From Erwinia mallotivora (GTDB taxonomy: Bacteria > Pseudomonadota > Gammaproteobacteria > Enterobacterales > Enterobacteriaceae), in NCBI RefSeq assembly GCF_000590885.1, contig NZ_JFHN01000037.1, forward strand, positions 1 to 64,000: a stretch of DNA of 64,000 nt, given 5' to 3'. Below, one piece after another: positions 27,604 through 35,864 of the stretch. The position numbers were made by a program, and so were the translations under genes. The notes beneath the pieces are model-generated. The model saw only the letters and a list, made by a program, of their open reading frames with translations. It did not search any database and had not been told where the DNA came from. Numbering within the stretch: position 1 is the first letter of the stretch; the number at the start of each line of letters is the position of its first letter.

Positions 27604-27692
27604 AGACAGAGGAATTCAAAAGACATTGTTGCAAAATAGAGGCGGACAGTTCATCTCACGGGTGAGTATGTCTTCTTTAATGAACAACGCCA

Positions 27693-27709
27693 TTGGCAAT
27701 TAATGTGAG
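27693..27709 (+). repeat. Internal copy of the arm motif
   Basis: TTGGCAATTAATGTGAG repeats, in direct orientation, the inner edge of the right arm at 32717-32732. It stands just before the end of the ATPase gene and may mark a former element end or a rearrangement point. Confidence 0.6.
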
Positions 27710-27716
27710 TTCAGGG

Positions 27717-28694
27717 TTAAATGGGGACGCCTGCCTGTCGCAATTTCTCTGTCAGCTCGAGGGTGTGTTCAGGATCAAGGGTGCCCCCCAGGAAAGCGCG
27801 AACGTCGGACGGTCGCGCGTTGAGTTGTGTGATCAAAGCCGCTGCATCGTAGCCGTTTCGGGTCAGGGTCGGTTCCAAATCGTCGATAGCGCGCGACAAA
27901 ACCTGTTCGACAATTTCGGCGGTGACGGGCCGGGTGCCGAGGCGAAAGGCCTGCTCGAACGCAAGGGTCAGATGCATCTCGATCTGAAGCGGTGTGCGCA
28001 ACCGTTCGGCAATGAGATCGATGGCTTCCTCTTCGAAAAGCTCGCTGACTTTCACTCCATCGGCCGCACAGGCGTCAAGCAGCCATGCCACATAGTCGCG
28101 CCGCGCGCCACCGAGTCCCTCATAGTCAAAGGTGGTTGTCCGGTAACCGATTTCCTCCATCTGGGGACGCCGCAGATCATTGCGAAGACGCGGATGCCCG
28201 ACCAGCAGCACGGAGAGAAGGACACCGGCGTCGGCCACCACCTCCATCAGCCGCTTCAGGCCCGTTAACGTCTTATGGTGAAGATCATGGGCTTCATCTA
28301 CCACGAGGACTATCGGCCGTCTGCCTTTTTTCATCAGGTCACGCAAATCGCGCTCCCGCCGTTCGGCCTGTTTGGGGATCTTCACCTGCGCACGATCGCC
28401 GGGTGACAGGTCATAAAACAAGGCCTCAATCAGCGACGGCAGCGAAGTACGCTGCTTGTCGACCGCCAGCGATTTAGCAAGCGAGACCTTGCCAGCTTTG
28501 GTCAGTTCGGCCTCGATACGGCGCAGAAGGTGCGTTTTCCCCGAACCAACCAGACCGGAGACCACGACAAGCCTGCCGGTCTGGACGGCAGCACAAACTT
28601 CGCGAATGAGGGTCCGTTGATGTTCGGTCTCGAAGTTGCCTGCCCCCTGAAAAGGTCGCTCCAGGCCGTAACTGGATTGGACATCTGCGAGCAT
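27717..28694 (-). CDS. TniB/ExeA-like AAA ATPase of the transposon
   Basis: The 325-residue ATPase has Walker A G-L-V-G-S-G-K-T (47-54) and Walker B L-V-V-D-E-A-H-D (around 133), the pattern of the AAA_22/TniB/ExeA group. Such proteins choose target DNA and stimulate the DDE transposase. The ATG at 28694 overlaps the transposase stop as TGATG; a GTG lies one codon earlier. It is the last gene of the resolvase-transposase-ATPase operon. Confidence 0.88.
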   Translation of the reverse strand: MLADVQSSYGLERPFQGAGNFETEHQRTLIREVCAAVQTGRLVVVSGLVGSGKTHLLRRIEAELTKAGKVSLAKSLAVDKQRTSLPSLIEALFYDLSPGDRAQVKIPKQAERRERDLRDLMKKGRRPIVLVVDEAHDLHHKTLTGLKRLMEVVADAGVLLSVLLVGHPRLRNDLRRPQMEEIGYRTTTFDYEGLGGARRDYVAWLLDACAADGVKVSELFEEEAIDLIAERLRTPLQIEMHLTLAFEQAFRLGTRPVTAEIVEQVLSRAIDDLEPTLTRNGYDAAALITQLNARPSDVRAFLGGTLDPEHTLELTEKLRQAGVPI

Positions 28695-30346
28695 CACTCT
28701 TCCCTCCTTCGTATCTGAAACCGTTCGCGGATACGGACCGCGATCGTCTCTTTATCGAGCGTTTCCTCGAGCAGTTCATCAATGAAGGTGCGTTCGACGG
28801 CATTCATCGCACCGATTGGGCGACCGAGCTGGGCGACAATCGCCGCGCGGGCTGCAAGGCCCGTAGGCCAGGCGGCCTCTATCGTCGGCTCCGGAAACGG
28901 CATTCGCCGTACGCTCAGTCCCAGCGTGGTTGGGGGCAGAGACGGCAATGGGCGGTCACCGCCGGTGACTGCGGCACGGGGAAGTCCAAGCTGATCCGCC
29001 AACCGCACCACTTTGTCGAGTCGTTCTTCTGTACGGCTCTTCTGATATTTGCGATAACGAAAGAGGGGGACCGCCCCACGCGATGGCTGGAACGGTCCAA
29101 AGCGTTTCCCCTCATGTTCGACGAACAGCTCATAATCGAAAAGACCCCAGAGCAAAGTCACCGTTTCTCCGGCAAGTTCAGGCTCCACCTCATAGGCAGC
29201 CCCCCCGACCGATACGGTCGCATCGCCTGCAACCGTCCGCCGTTCTGGTTCGCGGGCAAAGGCGCAGAACCGCTCCCATGAGCACATGGCCCGCACGCCA
29301 TCAGAGGGAAGGTGTCGCAACCAGTCCTCAATGCGCGCATGAGATTCCGTGCGGTGTTCTCCGTTGTTGTAGGTAACCAGCGCACGCCGTAACCACAGAT
29401 TGGCTTCCTCTTCGTCCTTCGGCCTGTGAAAATGGTACAGGGTTTCATGTACTTCCTTGATTGTGCGAAACGGTCGCTCGACCTTGCCTTTTGCTCTGGC
29501 CGGCGTGCGCCGCTCATTGTCCGAAGGCGGCATATGCGTAAGAACCCTGACGCCGAGGCTACCCATAACGGACTGAAAAACGCGGGAACGGCTCACCGGC
29601 CCGTTGTCCATATGGATCGCGGCAGGGAGTCCCTGAAGCGGCAGCTCGGGTTCAGGTTTGGCGGCGAAAGCGTTGTAGAGAAAGCTCAGGGCAGTTTCCG
29701 CATTCTCACCGTAGACGCAGCGATATTCCTGATAGCATGCACCGGAACGATCATCGACCACAGAGAACAGCATCAGCGTCGGACGACCGCGACCTTCCTC
29801 TATCCAGAGCGGCTTTTCGACCTGTTTCAGATCTGACGGGCTCATGTCAAAGTGCCAGAGTTCGTTAGCGCGCCTCGCCTGAAAGCGGACAGCGGCCACC
29901 GGGCGGGTCACGCGCGTATAGTCGAGTCCGTAAACACGCAGCAGCCGGTCAACAGTTGCCCGTTTCAACAATCCGGGCGGCGCCCGGACCAGGCCGTCTG
30001 GCGTTTCCACACCGTCTTCCTCAAGCAGTTTTATTGCGTGCGCCGTGGAGATATGCCGTCCCTTGCGATTTGCCGTCCTGATCTTCAGGGCCGCGATGAT
30101 TTCGGCATAGGTTTCCACCTCCGACTTCGGGGCTATCCGGGAAGTACCGTGGTCGGCCCGCCTGACCGATTTTGGGCGGTTCAACTCGCGTAACGCCCGA
30201 TAGAGTGTCCAGATCGAAACGCCGTAGGCATCAGCGGCGCGCGCGACGATCTCAACGCGCCCCGGATCTCTGGGAGAAAGCAGCGACAACCGGCGCCGAA
30301 TATCGATAAGGGCTTCTCCGGGTGGCCGCTTTCTCCGATCAGCCAT
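28694..30346 (-). CDS. DDE transposase (rve core, Mu-type C-terminal domain), TniA/TnsB-like
   Basis: The 550-residue transposase has an N-terminal helix-turn-helix region, then an integrase core with Asp167 (W-H-F-D), Asp247 (H-M-D-N-G) and Glu290 (G-K-V-E), and a Mu-type beta-barrel near residues 380-440. The catalytic triad is complete. The start at 30346 lies inside the end of the resolvase gene, in another frame. Base and codon use is GC-rich, unlike the flanking chromosome and the cargo genes. Its cognate ends are presumably the 164-bp arms. Confidence 0.9.
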   Translation of the reverse strand: MADRRKRPPGEALIDIRRRLSLLSPRDPGRVEIVARAADAYGVSIWTLYRALRELNRPKSVRRADHGTSRIAPKSEVETYAEIIAALKIRTANRKGRHISTAHAIKLLEEDGVETPDGLVRAPPGLLKRATVDRLLRVYGLDYTRVTRPVAAVRFQARRANELWHFDMSPSDLKQVEKPLWIEEGRGRPTLMLFSVVDDRSGACYQEYRCVYGENAETALSFLYNAFAAKPEPELPLQGLPAAIHMDNGPVSRSRVFQSVMGSLGVRVLTHMPPSDNERRTPARAKGKVERPFRTIKEVHETLYHFHRPKDEEEANLWLRRALVTYNNGEHRTESHARIEDWLRHLPSDGVRAMCSWERFCAFAREPERRTVAGDATVSVGGAAYEVEPELAGETVTLLWGLFDYELFVEHEGKRFGPFQPSRGAVPLFRYRKYQKSRTEERLDKVVRLADQLGLPRAAVTGGDRPLPSLPPTTLGLSVRRMPFPEPTIEAAWPTGLAARAAIVAQLGRPIGAMNAVERTFIDELLEETLDKETIAVRIRERFQIRRREE

Positions 30347-30935
30347 GAGCGTCCCCGGCACCGGCTGCCTGTGTATCGCCGTCCTTCCTGCCGATATGCC
30401 GATAAAGGGTGGCCACAGAAACGCCCATGCGTTGTGCAATATTGCGAACCGGGAGGCAGCCTTCCTTCATCATGGCCCGTGCGGCAGCAATGTCGCCCGG
30501 GCGCATGGCGGGCGGGCGCCCGCCTTTGCGGCCACGTTGTCGCGCCTCTGCCAGTCCTGCCGTCGTCCGTTCCCGGATCAGAGCGCGCTCAAATTGGGCA
30601 ATAGCGCCGAATACATGGAAGGTCAGCATGCCGCCTGGCGTCGTCGTATCGATACTCTCGGTCAGAGATACAAGCCCGATCTCCGCCCGCTCCAGCTCTT
30701 CCGCCGTCGCGATGAGCTTCTTCAGTGAGTGCGCCAGCCGATCAAGTTTCCAGACAACCAACGTATCTCCAGTCCGTAACACATCGGAAAGGATGCGGTT
30801 CAGTTCAGGTCGGTCATCCCGGGAGCCGGATCCACGCTCCGTAAACACCTTCTCGCAACCGGCGCGTCTCAGAGCCTCCAGCTGGAGTTCTGGATTCTGG
30901 TCGATCGTGCTGACCCTGGCGTATCCTATCCGCAT
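30339..30935 (-). CDS. Serine resolvase/invertase of the transposon
   Basis: The 198-residue serine recombinase has catalytic Ser9 in Y-A-R-V-S-T, the conserved Q-L-E-A-L, D-R-P-E-L-N and V-W-K-L-D-R-L-x-H-S segments, and a C-terminal helix-turn-helix (I-A-Q-R-M-G-V-S-V-A-T-L-Y-R-H). The ATG at 30935 with AAGGGTG before it gives the canonical M-R-I-G-Y-A-R-V start; the frame runs on to 31085. It resolves cointegrates at a res site, probably in the bases just upstream. Confidence 0.93.
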   Translation of the reverse strand: MRIGYARVSTIDQNPELQLEALRRAGCEKVFTERGSGSRDDRPELNRILSDVLRTGDTLVVWKLDRLAHSLKKLIATAEELERAEIGLVSLTESIDTTTPGGMLTFHVFGAIAQFERALIRERTTAGLAEARQRGRKGGRPPAMRPGDIAAARAMMKEGCLPVRNIAQRMGVSVATLYRHIGRKDGDTQAAGAGDAHG

Positions 30936-31371
30936 AATCACCCTTAAATGTTCTCGAAAGTCGTGGAAGCGTAGCATTTTTGCGACAGAGGTAACAATAA
31001 CAGTTTTGAGAAGGTTTTGTCGCGGAATTTGGGAGTGAGGACACCCTTGGTGTGGATGTCTCAAAAACGTTCGTTTATGCGTCATGATGGGTTAAAGAAA
31101 AGCTGGCAGTTATCTCAGCGACCCGTTAATCACTACAGGGTTTGTGCACGGATTTTTACGCGGCAGTGCCCGTTAAAAAATGTGGTTACCACTTTCCTTC
31201 CCTGAACCGGATCCTGAAAAAAAGGCATCCGGATGAGGTGTTTTCCTCCTTCCAGAATGGGAGAAAACGCAACGTGTAAACACATATTTCTTGTAAGGTA
31301 TTACGAACCAGTCGGGGTTTTTAGCCACTCATCATTCAGGTTCAGTTAATAATTATTTAGTGAGGTTTTTT
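30936..31371. other. Region between resolvase and YopJ-family gene
   Basis: These 436 bases hold a possible res site near 30981-31023 (TGCGACA and an inverted TGTCGC), the resolvase promoter, and the HrpL-type promoter of the effector. Base composition changes from GC-rich to AT-rich across it. Confidence 0.5.
31304..31331 (+). promoter_or_regulatory. HrpL (hrp box) promoter for the YopJ-family gene
   Basis: CGAACC, then 15 bases, then CCACTCA matches the consensus GGAACC-N15/16-CCACnnA at all but the first base. It stands 40 bases upstream of the ATG, the usual place for an HrpL promoter. Confidence 0.75.
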
Positions 31372-32415
31372 ATGGGGCTCTGCGTATCCCGTCCTTCCAC
31401 CTATGAAGGAAATTACGGTCATGATCACACCAGCGTAAGCTCAACTCAGCATGATGAGGATATCCCACATCAGGAGGATGATTTCGAGTCTTATTCTAAC
31501 CTTCCTGACCGTGCAAGAAATAAATTCAATGAGTTATCTCAGGCGATAGATTCAGGGCATCTGCAATACAGTGCGCCGGAACTGCTTCATTACGCAAAGC
31601 GGGTTATGGAAAATGCTGAAGCGGGCAAACCGGATGCGGAAATTACCCATCTGGATGCTCAAAATATTTCAACACTGGCATCTGCTTACAACCATGCGTT
31701 CCCGGCGCTAAACCTTAAGGTATTCAATAGCGGTTCTGACTTTCTCAGTCATGTTTATCATAATGATGAGGAAGGGGCATATCGGGCGATCGTAAAACTC
31801 AGCGGTAACTCTGAACATCGTGTGGCTGTCGACCTGAGAAACCATCCGGACCAGACAAAAACCATGCTTGTGATAGAGTCTGCCACCGCTCATACTTATA
31901 AAAATGGTCATGCCGAAACCCTGCCAGGATATATCCCCTTACGTGACAATATCGACAAATATTTATCCAATTCCTGCAAAATGGCGGTCATCGAAGTCGA
32001 TGCCCAGAAATCGCATCATGACTGCATTATTTTTTCGCTGAATTTTGCTTTGGCAGCGTATCAAAAAGACCACGAGACTTTTAATGACCTTCATGAGAAG
32101 TTGCGCGATAACGGTTCCTGTTTTTCATCAGGAAGACACTCCGATTATGCTCTCGGTATGGAATTTATTGATGGTACGAAAATTTTGCCGGCAGTATTCT
32201 TTAAACATTCGCATTCAAGGCAGACTATCAGGGATGTGTTGAAAGCCCAGCCCGACCTGTCGGGAAAAAATGTATCTACTAATCGCTCTGCCCCGCATGA
32301 GACCCTTTCACAAAGGGTCCAGAACTTCAGGGTGGAGAAGGAGGGTTCACAGTATAATATGTCTATTGAAGCGTCGCGTGCCAGAAAGATTAGAAAGGCA
32401 ATTGAAAACCTCTGA
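31372..32415 (+). CDS. YopJ/HopZ-family acetyltransferase type III effector
   Basis: The 347-residue protein carries the YopJ catalytic triad as His149 (S-E-H-R-V-A-V-D), Glu169 (L-V-I-E-S) and Cys218 (H-H-D-C-I-I-F-S-L). These positions are close to those of Pseudomonas syringae HopZ1a. The N terminus, Met-Gly-Leu-Cys, is a myristoylation and palmitoylation signal seen in plant-targeted HopZ effectors. Such enzymes acetylate Ser, Thr or Lys of host proteins, using inositol hexakisphosphate as activator. The ATG at 31372 has AGTGAGG before it and is preceded by an HrpL box. A strong hairpin follows the gene. Targets cannot be read from sequence. Confidence 0.88.
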   Translation: MGLCVSRPSTYEGNYGHDHTSVSSTQHDEDIPHQEDDFESYSNLPDRARNKFNELSQAIDSGHLQYSAPELLHYAKRVMENAEAGKPDAEITHLDAQNISTLASAYNHAFPALNLKVFNSGSDFLSHVYHNDEEGAYRAIVKLSGNSEHRVAVDLRNHPDQTKTMLVIESATAHTYKNGHAETLPGYIPLRDNIDKYLSNSCKMAVIEVDAQKSHHDCIIFSLNFALAAYQKDHETFNDLHEKLRDNGSCFSSGRHSDYALGMEFIDGTKILPAVFFKHSHSRQTIRDVLKAQPDLSGKNVSTNRSAPHETLSQRVQNFRVEKEGSQYNMSIEASRARKIRKAIENL

Positions 32416-32471
32416 CAATAAATCGTTGTGCCCCTGGCAAAACGACACTATGACATATTAAAGCTGTACAA

Positions 32472-32502
32472 GCCGCCTGATGGCTCTGTCGCATCAGGTG
32501 GC
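32472..32502 (+). terminator. Hairpin terminator of the YopJ-family gene
   Basis: GCCGCCTGATG pairs with CATCAGGTGGC (one G-U pair) over a nine-base loop, followed by a T/A-rich stretch. It lies 57 bases after the stop. Confidence 0.6.
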
Positions 32503-32716
32503 CTTTCAGATAATAATATTTTTTCCCGAAAAGCATTCAAATGCCTGTCCTGTGTTCAGAATGACGAACTCATCACCCTACTGAATTTGAGTCCCTGCAT
32601 GCAATTGACTTCATACCGCTAAATATCAGAATTCCCCTTTAATTATATGACTGTACTGACATTGTATGAGATGGCGTGATGGTTCTCGCCTGCAATGACC
32701 CACTATGGGGTAAGGC

Positions 32717-32880
32717 TGGCAATTAATGTGAGCAGGTGGTGGATGTTTGCAGGCAGAGTGGGATGTTTGCGAGCACCCTGGCAAAGAGCGTGAGCACGAT
32801 GTCTGTTCCATTGTCAGATAATCTGAGCAGGAATTCCCGATGTTTGCGAGCAGAGGCGATTATGTTGGCAAGTCGCTACA
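32717..32880 (-). repeat. Right terminal inverted arm of the transposon
   Basis: The inverted partner of 26485-26648 with the same length. It holds GATGTTTGCGAGC at about 32772 and 32839 and a variant GATGTTTGCAGGC at about 32742, and ends CTACA next to the target repeat. Confidence 0.85.
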
Positions 32881-32886
32881 CTTAAT
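32881..32886 (+). repeat. Target-site duplication, right copy
   Basis: CTTAAT directly follows the right end CTACA and equals the six bases before the left end. Confidence 0.8.
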
Positions 32887-32999
32887 GGTTGTTCCCCGCA
32901 CGGCCAGCGGATGCGACCCTTGCCGGAACTATTATATCATCAGCCAGCCCTGGCACACACTCAGGGCAGCAAACTCATTGATGTTTCAGAGAGGTCAGG

Positions 33000-33329
33000 A
33001 TGTTGTTTAAGACTACGGTGCTGTTCTTTATTACCGCGCTGGCCGAAATTATCGGCTGTTTTCTGCCCTGGCTGTGGCTGAAGAAGGGCGGTTCAGCATT
33101 ACTTCTGTTGCCCGCTGCCTGTAGCCTGGCACTGTTCGTCTGGCTGCTGACATGGCATCCGGCGGCCAGCGGGCGGGTTTATGCCGCATACGGCGGCGTC
33201 TACGTGGTGACGGCACTGCTGTGGTTGCGATGGGTGGAGGGTGTCAGACTGAGCTACTACGACTGGCTGGGCGCAACGGTGGCGTTTTGCGGCATGATGA
33301 TTATTGTGGCGGGATGGGAAAGCGCCTGA
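33000..33329 (+). CDS. ynfA: YnfA family small membrane protein
   Basis: The 109-residue protein has four membrane segments and the YnfA family motifs A-E-I-x-G-C, W-L-W-L-K and [10 protein letters not shown]. The family resembles small multidrug-resistance exporters and E. coli YnfA is reported as an SMR-like pump. GAGGTCAGG stands before the ATG. It was the divergent neighbour of ynfB before the transposon entered. Confidence 0.9.
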   Translation: MLFKTTVLFFITALAEIIGCFLPWLWLKKGGSALLLLPAACSLALFVWLLTWHPAASGRVYAAYGGVYVVTALLWLRWVEGVRLSYYDWLGATVAFCGMMIIVAGWESA

Positions 33330-33461
33330 AAATAACCGCCCCGGGTATCATCATCCGCCTTCCACCCGGCTGTTTATCATCAAGGTTTATTAATAAATCA
33401 GGCGTGGTGGATTATTCAGGTCTACGCTTATTTTCTGAATCAGCCACAGAAGAGAATAAGG

Positions 33462-34034
33462 ATGAAAAACAGTCAATTACTCATACTTTCCGCGCTGTGC
33501 TGCCTGCCTGTGCTGTCATTTGCTGCTGGCGAAATGTCTGCTGTACAGGCAGAATCTCCGGCGCAAACAATCAGTAATGGAAAAGTTCAGCCGCCGGTGA
33601 AATACGCTACCGTCTGGGCCGATGAGCAGGGTACCACGCACATCGGCCACTGTCGTTTTGAGGGACTGGAGTATAAAAGCTATGCGCCGCCCTCAGCGCC
33701 GCAGTGGATTGGTGTTTCACCTGATGAGGTGCAAAGCATCGCCTGGGCTGTGCTTCCGCCAGGCTATGTTGGCAACTGGCATCATGCGCCGGGTCCGCAG
33801 TGGGTCGTTACGCTGTCCGGAAAGTGGTCAGTTGAAACCACGGACGGGACCACGCTGGTTCAGGGACCCGGCGACGTTCAGTTTAACGCCGACAGTACCT
33901 CTCATCCGCGCGCTGATGACCAACATATCGGTCACATTACGCGCACGGTGGGCAATGAACCCAATGTGCAGTTAATTATAAAACTGAAGCCCGGTGCCAA
34001 CAGTGCCCGGACCAAAGGCAATTGTGCCAGTTAA
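33462..34034 (+). CDS. Exported cupin-domain protein
   Basis: The 190-residue product has a signal peptide (core L-L-I-L-S-A-L-C-C-L-P-V-L, cleavage near S-F-A-A) and a single cupin barrel, with P-P-G-Y-x-x-x-W-H-H near residue 100 and a second metal-site region around G-P-G-D-V-x-F and T-S-H-P. The enzyme activity is unknown. It precedes a secreted SMP-30-type lactonase by 11 bases, so the two probably act together in the periplasm. Confidence 0.78.
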   Translation: MKNSQLLILSALCCLPVLSFAAGEMSAVQAESPAQTISNGKVQPPVKYATVWADEQGTTHIGHCRFEGLEYKSYAPPSAPQWIGVSPDEVQSIAWAVLPPGYVGNWHHAPGPQWVVTLSGKWSVETTDGTTLVQGPGDVQFNADSTSHPRADDQHIGHITRTVGNEPNVQLIIKLKPGANSARTKGNCAS

Positions 34035-34045
34035 GAGGAATAGTG

Positions 34046-35065
34046 ATGATTTTCAGTGCGAAGCAGTCAGCCGCTGCCCTGTTGGGCGGCATCATCCTGT
34101 CAAACGTCTGCCATGCTGAGGCCACTCAACCGCAGGTAAAAATCGTGGCGGAGCAGCCAGAATTCTCCAGCCTGATAAACAGCAACAGCACGGCGCAGTT
34201 ATTAACCGATAAGGCCGTCTGGGCTGAAGGCCCGGCCTGTCTGCACCAGGGTGACTTTATCTTCAGTGATGTTAAGCAGAATAAAGTGATGCGCTGGTCT
34301 GAACAAAAAGGGCTGGAGGTCTGGCTGTCCCCGTCGCACTACCAGAACGGTCATACGGTGGATACTCAGGGACGGGTCATTGCTGCATCACACGGTCAAC
34401 GTGCCGTGTTGCGTCAGGAGCATGATGGTCGCTGGGTAACGCTGGCCAGTACATGGCAGGGCAAAAAATTAAACAGCCCTAATGACGTGATCGTTGCCCC
34501 TGACGGGGCGATCTGGTTTACCGATCCCACCTTTGGCGTGCTGAATAAAGCGGAAAGTTACGGTGGCAAGCCTGAGCAGGACGGTGAATATCTCTATCGC
34601 TATGATACGAACACCAAAACCCTGTCACGAATGAACACGCCGGAAGTCCATTCCCCCAACGGCCTGGCTTTTTCCCCGGACGGTAAACGGCTGTATGTTG
34701 CTGATACACAAATTGCGCATGACTTCAGTAATCAAAAGCTTGCGCACCAGATTGTTACCTATCGCGTTAACGGTACGCATCTGGAAGAAGGCAGGATTTT
34801 TGCGAAGGTTTCCCCTGGCATCCCGGACGGCATCAAAGTGGATGAAAAGGGCAATGTCTGGAGCAGCAGCAAGGAGGGCGTACAGGTGTACTCGCCGCAG
34901 GGAATGCTGCTGGGCAAAATTCTTATTCCGGCAAGCAATACGGGAAATCTGGCATTATGTACTGATGCGGGCAACCGCCACTGGCTCTATGTCACCGCCG
35001 CCAGTCTGGTATTACGTATGCCCGTAATGGTTGGTAACAGCACAGAGGTTGCTGCTAACAAGTAA
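34046..35065 (+). CDS. Exported SMP-30/gluconolactonase-like beta-propeller protein
   Basis: The 339-residue protein has a signal peptide (core A-A-L-L-G-G-I-I-L, cleavage near C-H-A) and the SMP-30 pattern: W-A-E-G-P with metal-ligand Glu, S-D-V, L-N-S-P-N-D-V with the Asn and Asp ligands, F-T-D-P-T-F-G-V, and S-P-N-G-L-A-F-S-P-D. The family hydrolyses sugar lactones and needs a divalent metal. The ATG at 34046 follows AAGAGGAA. It overlaps no other gene and follows the cupin gene as part of one operon. Confidence 0.85.
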   Translation: MIFSAKQSAAALLGGIILSNVCHAEATQPQVKIVAEQPEFSSLINSNSTAQLLTDKAVWAEGPACLHQGDFIFSDVKQNKVMRWSEQKGLEVWLSPSHYQNGHTVDTQGRVIAASHGQRAVLRQEHDGRWVTLASTWQGKKLNSPNDVIVAPDGAIWFTDPTFGVLNKAESYGGKPEQDGEYLYRYDTNTKTLSRMNTPEVHSPNGLAFSPDGKRLYVADTQIAHDFSNQKLAHQIVTYRVNGTHLEEGRIFAKVSPGIPDGIKVDEKGNVWSSSKEGVQVYSPQGMLLGKILIPASNTGNLALCTDAGNRHWLYVTAASLVLRMPVMVGNSTEVAANK

Positions 35066-35117
35066 ACGGCAGCGCACCTGTTCAGCAAAAACAGGTGCGC
35101 CTGCGCAGGCAGCTGAA

Positions 35118-35864
35118 TCAGGCTTTATGCACCTTCAGACCAGCCAGCGTTTGTCCTACCGGCATCATTTCAAGCGTATTAATGTTGACGTGTTTCGGCA
35201 GTGAGGCCACCCAGAAAACGGCTTCAGTGACGTCTTCTGCGGTTAAGGGTTCAGTGCCGTCATAGACGCTGTCAGCCTTATCACTGTCCCCTTTAAAGCG
35301 AACGTTAGAAAATTCCGTACCGCCAACCAGGCCAGGCTCAATATCGGTCACCCGCAATGCCGTGCCGTGCAGGTCGGTGCGCAGATTCAGGCTGAACTGA
35401 CGCACGAACGCTTTGGTCGCGCCATAGACGTTGCCCCCGGCATAAGGCCAGTTGCCCGCCGTTGAGCCGATATTGATGATATGTCCGACGTTACGTTCGA
35501 CCATGGCGGGCAGAATGGCACGGGTCATAAAGACCAGGCCTTTGTTATTGGTGTCGATCATCGCTTCCCAGTCATCAATGCTGGCCTGATGCGCAGGTGC
35601 CATCCCCAATGCCAGCCCGGCATTATTGACCAGCACATCGATATCGCGCCATTCGGCTGGCAGGCTGTGCAGTGCTGCATCAATTCCGGCGCGGTTTCTG
35701 ACATCGAGTTGCAGGGTATAAACATTTTCGCCCAGCTCATCCTTCAGCGCCTGCAAACGCTCGCTGCGGCGACCAGTAGCGACCACCTTGTGGCCCTGAG
35801 CGATAAAACGGCGGGTAATACTTTCACCAAAACCTGCGGTGGCACCGGTAACAAAAACAATCAT
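35118..35864 (-). CDS. ydfG: NADP-dependent 3-hydroxy acid dehydrogenase YdfG
   Basis: The 248-residue short-chain dehydrogenase has the same length as E. coli YdfG. The T-G-x-x-x-G-x-G cofactor motif (T-G-A-T-A-G-F-G), N-N-A-G, and the catalytic Ser plus Y-G-A-T-K are present. It oxidises L-allo-threonine and serine and reduces malonic semialdehyde, a product of pyrimidine breakdown. The start at 35864 with AGGAAC before it matches the M-I-V-x-V-T-G N terminus. Confidence 0.95.
   Translation of the reverse strand: MIVFVTGATAGFGESITRRFIAQGHKVVATGRRSERLQALKDELGENVYTLQLDVRNRAGIDAALHSLPAEWRDIDVLVNNAGLALGMAPAHQASIDDWEAMIDTNNKGLVFMTRAILPAMVERNVGHIINIGSTAGNWPYAGGNVYGATKAFVRQFSLNLRTDLHGTALRVTDIEPGLVGGTEFSNVRFKGDSDKADSVYDGTEPLTAEDVTEAVFWVASLPKHVNINTLEMMPVGQTLAGLKVHKA

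Larger units (their letters stand above)
26485..32880. mobile_element. 6,396-bp TniA/TniB-type transposon carrying two predicted type III effector genes
   Basis: The element starts TGTAG and ends CTACA with 164-bp imperfect inverted arms, and is bounded by a CTTAAT direct repeat. Inside are a serine resolvase, a DDE transposase and an AAA ATPase in one overlapping operon. On either side sit a ChaN/TIKI-like candidate effector (left) and a YopJ/HopZ-family acetyltransferase (right), each behind an HrpL-type promoter. Mobility genes are clearly more GC-rich than the cargo, so the parts have different origins. The insertion lies between ynfB and ynfA, adjacent divergent genes in E. coli. No tniQ-like target-choice gene was seen. 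It is probably still complete, but activity is not shown. Confidence 0.85.
32416..32999. other. Region between YopJ-family gene and ynfA
   Basis: This 584-bp stretch holds the effector terminator, the transposon right arm (32717-32880), the right target-site copy and the remaining 113 bases of the ynfA-ynfB intergenic region with the ynfA ribosome site. Confidence 0.7.

Noticed and set aside
27690-27712. Resemblance of CTCACATTAATTG to the lac operon intergenic sequence
   Set aside because: The match is short and the same motif is explained by the transposon arms.
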